From Actinomycetota bacterium (GTDB lineage Bacteria > Actinomycetota > Actinomycetes > JACCUZ01): a stretch of 64,000 nucleotides of DNA. Under the pieces are notes generated by a model. That model was not told the DNA's origin. It ran no database searches and was given only the letters and a program-made list of their open reading frames with translations. Position 1 is the first letter of the stretch. Each line of letters starts with the position of its first letter. Of the stretch, positions 1 through 8,648 are shown piece by piece. The stretch is from positions 19,018 through 83,017 of the forward strand of contig JAVEDI010000075.1 of NCBI GenBank assembly GCA_030841035.1. Reading direction: 5' to 3'. A program made the translations under genes and the position numbers.

Positions 1-35
1 GCACGGTGTTCGAGGAGACGCACGAGCGCGTCTGA
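1..35 (+). CDS. 3' end of an upstream gene (partial)
   Basis: An open frame enters from the left edge and ends at TGA 33-35, with the last residues reading TVFEETHERV. A long GC-rich hairpin follows 19 nt later, as expected downstream of a gene end. Too little is left to name the product, and the frame choice rests on that hairpin and on the absence of another feature here. Confidence 0.45.
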   Translation, partial: TVFEETHERV

Positions 36-54
36 CCACCGGCCCGCGCTACGG

Positions 55-90
55 CGAGCGGCCCCGGACCACACGGTCCGGGGCCGCTCG
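55..90 (+). terminator. Strong hairpin terminator, 16-bp perfect stem
   Basis: Bases 55-70 and 75-90 are perfect inverted repeats separated by the 4-nt loop ACAC. No U-tract follows, which is common for terminators in GC-rich actinomycetes. It separates the upstream gene from the GH13 gene. Confidence 0.85.
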
Positions 91-125
91 GCGTGGCGAG
101 CACCCGTCGGGGGAAGGCACCCCCC

Positions 126-1784
126 ATGTCTGAGCGGTGGTACAAGGAAGCGGTCATCTACTGCGTCGACGTCGACACGTTCCAGGACTCCGACGCAGAC
201 GGGTACGGCGACCTGCGCGGCCTGATCAGCCGGCTGGACTACCTCTCGCGGCTGGGCGTCACGTGCCTGTGGCTCAACCCGATCCACCCCACCCCGAACC
301 GGGACGACGGCTACGACGTCGCGGACTACTACGGCGTCGACCCGCGCCTCGGCACGCTGGGCGACTTCGCCGAGCTCGCGCTCGAGGCGCGCGAGCGGGG
401 CATCCGCATCGTTCTCGACCTCGTGGTCAACCACACCTCCGACCAGCACCCGTGGTTCCGGTCCGCCGTCGAGAGCCGCGACTCGCCGTACCGCGACTGG
501 TTCGTCTGGAGCGACGACGAGCCTCCCGACCGCCGGCAGGGCATCGTCTTTCCCGGCGAGCAGTCCGAGACCTGGACGTGGTCCGAGCAGGCCGGGGCCT
601 GGTACTACCACCGGTTCTACGACTTCCAGCCCGACCTGAACTGGACGAACCGCGCGGTGCGCGAGGAGATCAAGAAGGTCATGGGGTTCTGGCTGCAGCT
701 GGGGGCCAGCGGGTTCCGCATCGACGCCGCACCCTTCGTGCTCGAACAGGTCCAGCCGGGCGTCACCCGCCCGCCGCAGGACTTCTCGATCCTGGACGAC
801 TGGCGCCAGGACGTGCAGTGGCGCAAGGGCGACGCGGTGCTGCTGTGCGAGGCCAACGTCGAGCCCGACAAGGTCGTGGCCTACACGTCCGGCCGGCCGG
901 ACGGACCCAACGACCGCGCCCACATGATGTTCAACTTCCTGCTCAACCCCCGGATGTGGCTGGCCCTGGCGCGAGCGGACGCCGAGCCGCTCCTCGAGTG
1001 CCTGCGGACCCTGCCGCCGCTGCCGGCGATGGCGCAGTGGGCCACCTTCCTGCGCAACCACGACGAGCTGGACCTCAGCCGGCTCACCGCGGAGCAGCAG
1101 CAGGATGTCTTCCGGGCGTTCGCCCCGCGCCAGGACATGCGGCTGTTCGACCGGGGTGTACGCCGGCGCCTGGCACCGATGCTGGGCGGTGATCGTCGCC
1201 ACATCGAGCTGGCCTACTCGCTGCAGTTGAGCATGCCCGGCACGCCGGTGCTGCGCTACGGCGAGGAGATGGGGATGGGCGAGAACCTGCGGCTGCCCGG
1301 GCGGGACGCCATCAGGACCCCGATGCAGTGGGAGCCGGGCCCCACCGGCGGCTTCTCGGGCGCAGCACCGGCCGACCTCGTGCGCCCGGTGCAGAGCCGG
1401 GGACGCTACGGCAGCGGGTCGGTCAACGTCCTGCACCAGGAACGCGACCCCGCCTCGCTGCTGAGCTGGTTCGAACGCACCATCCGCACGCTGCGTGAGT
1501 GCCCCGAGGTCGGCGTCGGCGCCTGCACCCCTGTGGACGTGGCGCTGCCGCGGCCGGTGCTCGCACACCGCAGCGACGCACCCGAGGGAGCCATGCTCTT
1601 CCTGCACAACCTCGCCGACCGGCCGGTCACCGTCGACGTCGGCCCCCTCGACGGTGTCGAGGGCGCGCCGATCGAGGTCTACTCCGACGCGGGCTACTCG
1701 CCGGTGCCGGCGTCGCTGAGCGGCCTGGAGCTGAACGGCTGGGGCTACCGGTGGATCAGGCTCCGTCGCGGCACCAGCAACTAG
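126..1784 (+). CDS. GH13 trehalose-synthase-like alpha-glucan enzyme
   Basis: The 552-aa protein has the GH13 (alpha-amylase) TIM-barrel fold with the WYKEAVIY opening, DDGYDVADYYGV and VVNHTSDQHPWF blocks typical of the maltose alpha-D-glucosyltransferase (TreS) and oligo-glucosidase group. Catalytic residues are visible: nucleophile D200 in GFRIDAAPF, acid/base E242 in LLCEANV and transition-state D313 in RNHDELD. The start at 126 is preceded by GGGGGAAGG at 109-117; an in-frame upstream start at 93 lies too close to the hairpin. No maltokinase domain or trehalose-pathway neighbour is present, so the substrate is open. TreS, alpha-glucosidase or another glycosidase are all possible. Confidence 0.82.
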   Translation: MSERWYKEAVIYCVDVDTFQDSDADGYGDLRGLISRLDYLSRLGVTCLWLNPIHPTPNRDDGYDVADYYGVDPRLGTLGDFAELALEARERGIRIVLDLVVNHTSDQHPWFRSAVESRDSPYRDWFVWSDDEPPDRRQGIVFPGEQSETWTWSEQAGAWYYHRFYDFQPDLNWTNRAVREEIKKVMGFWLQLGASGFRIDAAPFVLEQVQPGVTRPPQDFSILDDWRQDVQWRKGDAVLLCEANVEPDKVVAYTSGRPDGPNDRAHMMFNFLLNPRMWLALARADAEPLLECLRTLPPLPAMAQWATFLRNHDELDLSRLTAEQQQDVFRAFAPRQDMRLFDRGVRRRLAPMLGGDRRHIELAYSLQLSMPGTPVLRYGEEMGMGENLRLPGRDAIRTPMQWEPGPTGGFSGAAPADLVRPVQSRGRYGSGSVNVLHQERDPASLLSWFERTIRTLRECPEVGVGACTPVDVALPRPVLAHRSDAPEGAMLFLHNLADRPVTVDVGPLDGVEGAPIEVYSDAGYSPVPASLSGLELNGWGYRWIRLRRGTSN

Positions 1785-1811
1785 CCCCGGCACCAGCAGC
1801 AGCACCCCGAG

Positions 1812-2162
1812 CTAGCTGCGGCGCGCAGCCAGCTCCGTCGCGGCCAGCCAGGCCGCGGAGGTGACCGCGCTCACCGCGGCTGCGCGACGGTAGCGCGGCG
1901 CGACCGGGACCACCGCCAGCATGCTCGCGCAGTGCAGCGCGTCGACGGCCTGGCCCACGCGGGTGCGGGCGGACCTGGGCGAGACCACCAGCAGCGTGCC
2001 TTGGACCAGGTCACGCACGGCGAGGATGCGGGCGGCCCCGAGCACGCCGCGGGGCAGCTGTGCCCGGACCGCGAGATCGGGCCGGGCCCCCACCAGCAGC
2101 GACCCGGCCCCTACCGCGACGCGCACGAGCCCGACGGCGCGCAGCGCGCGTGCGCCGTTCAC
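1812..2162 (-). CDS. Small membrane protein coupled to the SDR gene
   Basis: A 116-aa Ala/Val/Leu-rich protein with about three or four predicted membrane spans and a conserved-looking ARILAVRDLVQG stretch, resembling small DUF4267-type membrane proteins. I chose the GTG at 2162 because it overlaps the stop of the upstream SDR gene as GTGA, indicating translational coupling; the longer frame to 2246 would run inside the SDR coding sequence. The function is unknown. It could support the SDR, which also ends in a membrane segment. Confidence 0.6.
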   Translation of the reverse strand: MNGARALRAVGLVRVAVGAGSLLVGARPDLAVRAQLPRGVLGAARILAVRDLVQGTLLVVSPRSARTRVGQAVDALHCASMLAVVPVAPRYRRAAAVSAVTSAAWLAATELAARRS

Positions 2163-3163
2163 CGCTTGCGCCACAGAGCCGACAGGCCGAGCAGCACGGC
2201 CGAGGCCGCCACCGTGCCCACCGCACCGTGGTGCTGGCTGGCCCACAACTGCCCACTGCGGCCGTGCGACATCGCGTCGAAGACGCCGTGTGCGCCGAAG
2301 TCCCGGCCGTCCCGGCCGTCCACGGGGTCCCAGAGGTTCACCGGCGAGTGCGGGTCGCGCGGCGCCTCGGTCTGCTGCGAGTCGAACCCCGTGCGGCCCA
2401 GGTAGCGGTCGAGCAGACCCGGCACGACGGCGTTGGCCGCGAGGGTCGCCGCCGTCGAAGCACCCACCCAGTACTCGCGGCGCCGGGGATGGTCGGCGGC
2501 GTGCAGCACGGCGCGGGCCGCGAGCTCGGGCTGGTAGATCGGCGGGACCGGCCGCGGATGGCGCGGCAGCCGGGAGAGCACCCAGGAGAACTGCGGCGTG
2601 TTGACCGCGGGCATCTGCACCATCGTCACGTGCACGTTGCTCTTCTCGTGCAGCAGCTCGCAGCGCAGCGCCTCGTGGAAGCCCTGGATGGCGTGCTTGG
2701 CGCCGCAGTACGCCGTCTGCAGCGGGATGCCGCGGTAGGCCAGCGCCGAGCCGACCTGCACGACGGCGCCGCGATCGCGCGGCTTCATCACCCGCAGGGC
2801 GGCCAACGTGCCGTGGACATAGCCCAGGTAGCTCACCTCGGTGACGCGGCGGTACTCCTCGGGGGCGATCTGCTCGAAGGGCGCGAACACCGAGGTGAAC
2901 GCGTCGTTGACCCAGACGTCGATCTCGCCCAGCTCGTCCTCCACGCGCTGCGCCGCCGCGAAGACCTGCGCCGCGTCCGCCACGTCGAGCGGCAGCACCA
3001 GCGGCGTACCACCGCTGCGGCGCACGTCCTCGGCCGCCGCCTCGAGCCCGCGCTCGCCGCGGGCGATCAGTCCCACGGCGTCGCCGCGGCGGCCATAGGC
3101 CTGCGCCACCGCCCGGCCGATGCCGGCGCTCGCTCCCGTGACCACGACGACCTGTCCGGACAT
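2159..3163 (-). CDS. SDR family oxidoreductase with C-terminal membrane anchor
   Basis: A 334-aa classical short-chain dehydrogenase/reductase. The N-terminus has the NAD(P)-binding TGASAGIG motif (residues 9-16), and the catalytic residues are S139, Y152 and K156 in YCGAK. The usual NAG motif is replaced by N86-D-A. After the core, residues 250-310 are charged and polar, and the last 20 residues form a hydrophobic segment followed by WRKR, suggesting a tail-anchored membrane enzyme. The substrate is not evident; similar actinobacterial proteins act on lipids or alcohols. The Shine-Dalgarno GGAG lies in the 3' arm of the hairpin just upstream, so expression from read-through transcripts may be restrained. 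Confidence 0.85.
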   Translation of the reverse strand: MSGQVVVVTGASAGIGRAVAQAYGRRGDAVGLIARGERGLEAAAEDVRRSGGTPLVLPLDVADAAQVFAAAQRVEDELGEIDVWVNDAFTSVFAPFEQIAPEEYRRVTEVSYLGYVHGTLAALRVMKPRDRGAVVQVGSALAYRGIPLQTAYCGAKHAIQGFHEALRCELLHEKSNVHVTMVQMPAVNTPQFSWVLSRLPRHPRPVPPIYQPELAARAVLHAADHPRRREYWVGASTAATLAANAVVPGLLDRYLGRTGFDSQQTEAPRDPHSPVNLWDPVDGRDGRDFGAHGVFDAMSHGRSGQLWASQHHGAVGTVAASAVLLGLSALWRKR

Positions 3164-3167
3164 GGAA

Positions 3168-3232
3168 AGGGCTCCGTCCCTCGGGTGGTGACCACCGCTG
3201 CCTCCACGGTGGTACCCGAGGGACGGAGCCCT
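3168..3232 (-). terminator. 19-bp perfect hairpin between sigma gene and SDR gene
   Basis: Bases 3168-3186 and 3214-3232 are perfect 19-bp inverted repeats; the loop contains a further ACCACC/GGTGGT pair (3191-3196, 3208-3213). On the minus strand it follows the sigma-factor stop and ends in CCCTTTCC directly before the SDR start codon. It is a likely terminator and also traps the SDR ribosome-binding site (GGAG, bases 3172-3175). Confidence 0.8.
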
Positions 3233-3239
3233 ACTCGCC

Positions 3240-4301
3240 TCAGCTGGCCCAGTCGAGCAGCTCGTCGCTCACGCTGGGGTGGCGCAACTTGGCCAGCGCG
3301 AGCTTCTCCAGCTGGCGGATCCGCTCACGGGTCAGGCCCAGGTGACGGCCGACCTCGTCGAGGGTGTGGGCGCGGCCGTCGTACAGGCCGAAGCGCATCC
3401 GCACGATCGTCGCCTCGCGTTCGGGCAGCCGGTCGAGCAGCTGGTTGAGCTGGTCGATCATCGCGCCGTGCTCGACCGCCGACTCCGTCGTCGACTCGGT
3501 GGTGTCCACGAGCAGGTCGCCGAACACCGTGTCGCCGTCGTCGCCGACCGGCGAGTCGAGGCTGACCGGGTCGCGACCGATCCGGCTGAGCTCGACGATG
3601 CGCTCCGCAGCGAGCCCGGTGTGCTGCGCGATCTCCTCCGGGTCCGGGCTGCGGCCAAGACGCTGGAGCAGGTCACGACGGGCCCGCGACACCTTGGCGA
3701 CCTCCTCGTTGACGTGCACGGGGAGCCGGATGGTGCGCGACAGCTCGGGCAGTCCGCGCCCGATCGCCTGGCGGATCCACCACATCGCGTAGGTCGAGAA
3801 CTTGAAGCCCTTGGCGTAGTCGAACTTCTCGACGGCACGCACCAGGCCGACGTTGCCCTCCTGGATGATGTCGCCGAGCGGCACGCCGCGGTTGCCGAAC
3901 TTCTTCGCGACCGAGACCACCAGACGCAGGTTGGCGCGCAGCATGTGGTCCTTGGCGGCCGCGCCGTCGGCAGCGACGGCGGTCAGCTCGCGACGCAGCG
4001 CGGCCGCGATCTTCTCCTCGCCGGCCTCGTGGCGGCGCAGCAGCTCGGCGGCGTAGACGCCGGCCTCGATGCGCTTGGCGAGCTCGACCTCCTGCGCGGC
4101 GCTGAGCAGCGCGGTCCGGCCGATCTCGTTGAGGTAGACCCGCATCAGGTCGGCGGCGGGGGCCGCCTCGTCGAGGTCGCGTGTCGCGTCGGGGTCGTAC
4201 GTCGGGTCGGGGTAGCTGTCGGTCTCGACCAGCTCGGTCTCCACCGACTCCTCGGTCTCCACCGGCCCGACGGGGTTGAGCACCTGTGGACGTGCAGGCA
4301 T
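3240..4301 (-). CDS. Group 2 sigma-70 family RNA polymerase sigma factor
   Basis: A 353-aa sigma factor. It has an acidic N-terminal extension (residues 1-45), region 1.2 (DLMRVYLNEIGRTALLSAAQE), region 2 with core binding and the YAMWWIRQAIGRG promoter-melting segment, region 3 and a region 4 helix-turn-helix (TLDEVGRHLGLTRERIRQLE). The length and the absence of a long region 1.1 fit group 2 factors such as mycobacterial SigB or Streptomyces Hrd proteins rather than the primary sigma. The ATG at 4301 is preceded by GAGGGGG at 9-nt spacing. Such factors usually serve stationary-phase or stress transcription, and nothing here identifies the regulon. A large hairpin follows the stop. Confidence 0.9.
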   Translation of the reverse strand: MPARPQVLNPVGPVETEESVETELVETDSYPDPTYDPDATRDLDEAAPAADLMRVYLNEIGRTALLSAAQEVELAKRIEAGVYAAELLRRHEAGEEKIAAALRRELTAVAADGAAAKDHMLRANLRLVVSVAKKFGNRGVPLGDIIQEGNVGLVRAVEKFDYAKGFKFSTYAMWWIRQAIGRGLPELSRTIRLPVHVNEEVAKVSRARRDLLQRLGRSPDPEEIAQHTGLAAERIVELSRIGRDPVSLDSPVGDDGDTVFGDLLVDTTESTTESAVEHGAMIDQLNQLLDRLPEREATIVRMRFGLYDGRAHTLDEVGRHLGLTRERIRQLEKLALAKLRHPSVSDELLDWAS

Positions 4302-4367
4302 GAAGCGGTCCCCCTCTCGGGGCTATCCAGGTTCGGGATTTCGTCGATACAAGTGACTTTTACAGCG

Positions 4368-5531
4368 TCACTGACAGCCGGTTTGTTCCCCTACGCGAGC
4401 TGCGGACCGCCGCACCGCCTCGAGAGCGACCTCCACGAAACTTGCGGTGGCCGAAAGCGTTGCCCGCTGCAGGTCTGCCCCGGTGCCGCGCCCGAGCAGG
4501 CGCTGCAGGGATGCCTCGACCGTCGCCAGGTCGCCGCTGCGCTCCAGGGCGGGACGGACGTGGTCCAGGAGGGCGCCGACCACCGTGCGCGCCGGGCGGG
4601 CGCTCGCCGTACGGACGTCGACGAGCTCGTCGGACAGGCCCGAGCGCGCGGCCCGCCAGGCCGCCCCGCGCAGCAGGTCGGGGCGTACGTCGAGGGCGGG
4701 GACGCCGGCGCGCCACTCGGCCGCCGCGGTGTCCACGAGCCCCCGGGAGAGAGCTGCGATCAGGACGGCGTCATCCACCTCGGGGCAGACGTCGGCGACC
4801 CGGAACTCCACGGTCGGGTACCGCGAGGAGAGCCGGGCGTCGAAGTAGACCATCCCGCTGTCGAGCACCGCCCCGGTCCGCATCAGGTCCTCGACGGCGC
4901 GGTCGTAGCCCTCGACGTCGTGGAACAGTGCGCTCGGCCCGGAGCTCGGCCAGCGGCTCCACACCTGGGTGCGATAGCTCGCGTAGCCCGTGTCCTCCTC
5001 CTGCCAGAACGGCGAGTTCGCCGACAGCGCGGTGAGGACCGCGAGCCAGGGCCGCACCCGGTCCAGGACGGCGACGCCCTCCTCGCGCGAGTGCACGGCG
5101 ACGTGCACGTGGCAGCCGCAGCTGAGTGCCTCGCGGGCGGTCAGACCGAAGCGCTCGCCCATGGCGGCATAGCGCTGGTCGTCGGTCGGCGTGGGTCGTA
5201 CGTCGACGGGGCTGGTGCCGACCGGGGCGACGCCCAGGCCGTAGCGGGCCGCGGCCCGCGAGAGGTCCTCGCGCAGGGCGCGCAGGTCGTCGCGCAGGTC
5301 GACGAGGCGCTCGTGGGGTCGGGAGTCGAGCTCGGCCTGCTCGCGCTTCAGCTCGTGCTCGATGCCGCTGCCGTCCTGACCGCTCTCGTCGGCGTCGGTG
5401 TCGGTGGCGACGTCGTCACCACGCGGGCGTGGCCGACCGTCGGCGAGCCCGACGAGCAGCACCTCTTCCTCGACCCCTACGGTTCGCTGCGACACGGGCC
5501 GATTGTCCCCACCCTGCACGGCTTGACTCAC
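4368..5531 (-). CDS. Carboxylate-amine ligase, GCS2/YbdK type
   Basis: A 387-aa member of the glutamate-cysteine ligase family 2. It shows the VGVEEE motif (residues 18-23) that binds metal-ATP, a CGCHVHV motif (138-144) and the family length of about 370-390. YbdK-type enzymes have weak glutamate-cysteine ligase activity and their true substrate is usually unproven. Actinomycetes use mycothiol or ergothioneine rather than glutathione, so a role in making another gamma-glutamyl compound is possible. The start is GTG at 5531; a second GTG 12 codons in is an alternative. The gene sits upstream of the sigma gene on the same strand with a 66-nt gap. Confidence 0.85.
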   Translation of the reverse strand: MSQAVQGGDNRPVSQRTVGVEEEVLLVGLADGRPRPRGDDVATDTDADESGQDGSGIEHELKREQAELDSRPHERLVDLRDDLRALREDLSRAAARYGLGVAPVGTSPVDVRPTPTDDQRYAAMGERFGLTAREALSCGCHVHVAVHSREEGVAVLDRVRPWLAVLTALSANSPFWQEEDTGYASYRTQVWSRWPSSGPSALFHDVEGYDRAVEDLMRTGAVLDSGMVYFDARLSSRYPTVEFRVADVCPEVDDAVLIAALSRGLVDTAAAEWRAGVPALDVRPDLLRGAAWRAARSGLSDELVDVRTASARPARTVVGALLDHVRPALERSGDLATVEASLQRLLGRGTGADLQRATLSATASFVEVALEAVRRSAARVGEQTGCQ

Positions 5532-5562
5532 GCGTCTCGTCGCCGGCCTGGTACCGCCGTCC

Positions 5563-6387
5563 TCAGTCCCCGGCGTGAGTCGTGCGGTAGGGCACCTCGA
5601 TGAAGCTGTACAGCGCGAAGCAGAAGAAGCCGCTCGCGACCAGCCACACCACGAGGCGGCCGGTGCTCGACTGGTCGAGCGCCACCAGCAGCTGGTCCAG
5701 GTCCTTGGCGCGCCCGGCCTGATCGGTCAGTGCCGCGACGACGAGCAGCACCCCGACCGGGGCGAGCGCGAGGGCCCGGGCGACGACACCGACCGGCCCG
5801 ATGATGCGAGCGGCTCGGCGGGTGCGCCGCCCCATCTCCTGGGTGCGCAGGCTGTCGGCGTACCCGCCGCGCAGCGCCAGCCGCACCTGCCACGCGCAGA
5901 TGCCGACCACCACCAGGCCCACGGCGAGCAGGACGAGGCGGCCCACCGGGTTGAGCAGGAGGGCCGCCGTCGTGCTGCGCTGCTGCTGCGTGGAGCCGGT
6001 GCCACCACGGCCGAGGACGAAACGAAGCGTCGTCGCGGCCATGGCGAGGTAGAACAGCCCCTGTCCTGCGGTGGTGAGCCGCCGCAACCGGCCTACGGAG
6101 TGGTCGCCCGCCGCACCGGCGAGCCGGGCCAGCCCGAACGCCAGGAACCCCAGGACCGCGCCCACCAGCGCCGCGAGCCCGAAGGGTGTCTCTGCCACGG
6201 TCGTGAGCGCGCCGTTCGCGTTGGCCTGCCGGTCCGTGCCCCAGCCGGCCGCGACCGCGGCGGCGAGGTAGGCCAGCAGCAGGTAGAAGCAGCCGCGGGC
6301 CACCAGACCCAGCCGGGCACCGTGACGCAGCACCCCGCTGCCGCGCGCGCCCTGCACGGCGCGCTCGAGCCGGGTGTCCGGTGCCAC
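5563..6387 (-). CDS. DUF1206 family membrane protein
   Basis: A 274-aa integral membrane protein built from three similar units of roughly 70 residues, each with a GLVARGxxY-like entry (GLVARGCFYLL, TAGQGLFYLA, GPVGVVARALAL) and two hydrophobic spans, six spans in all. This is the pattern of DUF1206 proteins, whose function is unknown. The GTG at 6387 is preceded by AGGGAGGAA at good spacing, so the longer frame to 6705 is not used. It is transcribed divergently from the helicase gene with a 95-nt shared intergenic region. Confidence 0.85.
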   Translation of the reverse strand: MAPDTRLERAVQGARGSGVLRHGARLGLVARGCFYLLLAYLAAAVAAGWGTDRQANANGALTTVAETPFGLAALVGAVLGFLAFGLARLAGAAGDHSVGRLRRLTTAGQGLFYLAMAATTLRFVLGRGGTGSTQQQRSTTAALLLNPVGRLVLLAVGLVVVGICAWQVRLALRGGYADSLRTQEMGRRTRRAARIIGPVGVVARALALAPVGVLLVVAALTDQAGRAKDLDQLLVALDQSSTGRLVVWLVASGFFCFALYSFIEVPYRTTHAGD

Positions 6388-6468
6388 GGGTGGTTCCTCC
6401 CTACAGCTGGCGCAGACCGTTCCTGCCCTGTTCGAGCGCCGCGAAGCGGATGTGTCGTTGCCGGCGGC

Positions 6469-6474
6469 TAGCGT
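6469..6474 (+). promoter_or_regulatory. -10 box TAGCGT of recQ-like gene, near-leaderless
   Basis: TAGCGT ends 8 nt before the ATG at 6483 and no Shine-Dalgarno is present, so the transcript probably begins at or next to the start codon. No convincing -35 box is visible. Confidence 0.55.
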
Positions 6475-6482
6475 CGCACCCG

Positions 6483-8621
6483 ATGACCACGCAGCAGCCC
6501 GACCCCGTCCTGAGCGCCCCTGCCGACGACGAAGCCCAGGCGCTGCTGCGGCGACTGGTCGGCGACCCGGCAGCGTGCTTGCGCGACGGACAGCTCGAGG
6601 CGATCGACGCGCTCGTGCGCCGCGGCGCGCGGGCGCTGGTGGTGCAGCGCACGGGCTGGGGGAAGTCCGCGGTCTATTTCGTGGCGACGGCGATGCTGCG
6701 CGCACGCGGCAGCGGCCCGACGCTCATCGTCTCCCCGTTGCTGGCCCTGATGCGCGACCAGGTCGCGGCGGCCGAGCGGGCGGGCCTGCGTGCGGTCACG
6801 ATGAACTCCGCCAACGCTGACGAGTGGGGTGCCGTGGCCGGGGCGCTCGCGGCCGACCAGGTCGACCTGCTGCTGGTCAGCCCCGAGCGGCTGAACAACC
6901 CCCGGTTCCGCGACGAGCAGCTGCCGGGGCTCGCCGACGTCGCGGGGCTGCTGGTGGTCGACGAGGCCCACTGCATCAGCGACTGGGGGCACGACTTCCG
7001 CCCCGACTACCGGCGGATCCGCGACCTGCTCGAGTGCCTGCCGGCGGGCCGGCCGGTGCTTGCGACCACCGCCACCGCCAACGCCCGGGTCGTCGCCGAC
7101 GTGGTCGAGCAGCTCGGCGCCGGTGGTGGCGAGGTGATGACCGTGCGCGGCACGCTGGCCCGCGAGAGCCTGCGGCTGGGGGTGCTCTCGCTGCCGACGG
7201 CGCAGGCCCGGCTGGGTTGGCTGAGCGCGCACCTGGGCGACCTGCCGGGCAGCGGCATCGTCTACGCGCTGACCGTCTCGGCGGCCGAGGACGCGGCGAC
7301 CCTGCTGCGGCGCGCCGGCCACGAGGTGCGCGCCTACACCGGGCGCACGGACCCGGCCGACCGGCTGGCGCTGGAGCGGGCGTTGCGTGACGACGAGGTC
7401 AAGGCGCTGGTGGCCACGAGCGCCCTCGGGATGGGCTTCGACAAGCCCGACCTCGGCTTCGTCGTCCACCTCGGGGCCCCGTCGTCCCCGGTCGCCTACT
7501 ACCAGCAGGTCGGCCGCGCCGGCCGGGCGACCGAGCGGGCCGACGTGCTGCTGCTGCCGGCAGCCGAGGACCAGGAGATCTGGCGCTACTTCGCCACGGC
7601 GTCGATGCCGCGGCAGGCCGATGCGTCGGCGGTGCTGAGCGCGCTGGCCGCCTCGGACACGCCGTTGTCGACCGCGGCGCTCGAGACGGTCGCCGACGTG
7701 CGCCGTACCCGCCTCGAGCTGCTGCTCAAGGTGCTTGACGTCGAGGGCGCCGTACGCCGGGTCGCCGGCGGGTGGCGGGCGACCGGCGAGCCCTGGGTCT
7801 ACGACGAGGCTCGCTACGCCCGCGTCGCGGCCGCCCGCGACGCCGAGGCGGCCTCGATGCTGGACTACGAGTCGTCCGAGAGCTGCCGCATGCGGCTGCT
7901 GCAGACCGCGCTCGACGACTCCTCGGCGGCCGACTGCGGGCGCTGTGACCGGTGCGCCGGCCCGTGGTACCCCACGGCGGTCCCCGAGGGAGCGCTCCAG
8001 GCGGCACAGCGCGCGCTGCGGCAGGTGGGCGTCCAGATCGAGGCACGGTCGCAGTGGCCGAGCGGGATGTCCCGCCTGGGGGTGTCGCTCTCGGGGCGGA
8101 TCGGTGCGCAGGAGCGGGTCGAGCCCGGGCGGGCGGTCGCGCGGCTCACCGACCTGGGCTGGGGCCGGCGGCTGCGCGGCGTGCTCTCCGTCGGCGCGCC
8201 CGACGGCCCGGCCGAGGACTCCTTGCTCGCGGCCTGCGTGTCCGTGCTGACCGACTGGGAGTGGTCGCAGCGACCAGCCGCCGTGGTCACCGTCCCCTCG
8301 CTGCGCCGCCCCGAGCTCGTCGGGTCGGTTGCTCAGCGGCTGGCCGACGTCGGTCGGCTGCCCTACCTCGGCCCGCTCGGACTCACGACCGAGGCGCCCA
8401 GCGGCGAGCCGGGCGGCAACAGCGCGTTCCGGCTGGCGGCTGTGCACGGCCGCTTCGTCGTCCCGCCGGCCCTCGCGAGCGCACTGGCCGCCCTGACCGG
8501 CCCGGTGCTGCTGGTCGACGACCTGGTCGACTCCCGCTGGACCATGGCCGTCGCGGGCCGGGCACTGCGTCGGGCCGGCGCGCCCGGCGTGCTGCCGTTC
8601 GCACTCGCCGTGGCCGCGTAG
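6483..8621 (+). CDS. recQ: RecQ-family DNA helicase with phosphoribosyltransferase-like C-terminus
   Basis: A 712-aa superfamily 2 helicase. Walker A TGWGKS lies at residues 57-62 and the DEAH box at 160-163; helicase motifs such as SPLLALMRDQV, TATAN, GMGFDKPD and QVGRAGRA follow. A zinc-binding segment (CRMRLLQ then CGRCDRC) matches the RecQ Zn domain. The last 40 residues contain VLLVDDLVDSRWTM (about 676-689), the acidic PRPP-binding motif of type I phosphoribosyltransferases. This extension recurs in actinobacterial RecQ-like proteins. The enzyme should unwind DNA 3' to 5' in repair; the role of the C-terminal domain is unknown. The ATG at 6483 is chosen from the -10 box placement. Confidence 0.87.
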   Translation: MTTQQPDPVLSAPADDEAQALLRRLVGDPAACLRDGQLEAIDALVRRGARALVVQRTGWGKSAVYFVATAMLRARGSGPTLIVSPLLALMRDQVAAAERAGLRAVTMNSANADEWGAVAGALAADQVDLLLVSPERLNNPRFRDEQLPGLADVAGLLVVDEAHCISDWGHDFRPDYRRIRDLLECLPAGRPVLATTATANARVVADVVEQLGAGGGEVMTVRGTLARESLRLGVLSLPTAQARLGWLSAHLGDLPGSGIVYALTVSAAEDAATLLRRAGHEVRAYTGRTDPADRLALERALRDDEVKALVATSALGMGFDKPDLGFVVHLGAPSSPVAYYQQVGRAGRATERADVLLLPAAEDQEIWRYFATASMPRQADASAVLSALAASDTPLSTAALETVADVRRTRLELLLKVLDVEGAVRRVAGGWRATGEPWVYDEARYARVAAARDAEAASMLDYESSESCRMRLLQTALDDSSAADCGRCDRCAGPWYPTAVPEGALQAAQRALRQVGVQIEARSQWPSGMSRLGVSLSGRIGAQERVEPGRAVARLTDLGWGRRLRGVLSVGAPDGPAEDSLLAACVSVLTDWEWSQRPAAVVTVPSLRRPELVGSVAQRLADVGRLPYLGPLGLTTEAPSGEPGGNSAFRLAAVHGRFVVPPALASALAALTGPVLLVDDLVDSRWTMAVAGRALRRAGAPGVLPFALAVAA

Positions 8622-8648
8622 CCGCAGGGCGCAGGCAGCGACCCGACG

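Noticed and set aside
4352..4372. AGTGAC/GTCACT inverted repeat across the GCS2 stop as an operator
   Set aside because: Arms are only 6 nt with a 9-nt loop and lie over a stop codon; chance occurrence or a weak terminator is as likely.
6468..8447. A 659-codon minus-strand frame opposite the helicase
   Set aside because: A shadow of the recQ reading frame with Arg/Gly/His-rich, motif-free translation.
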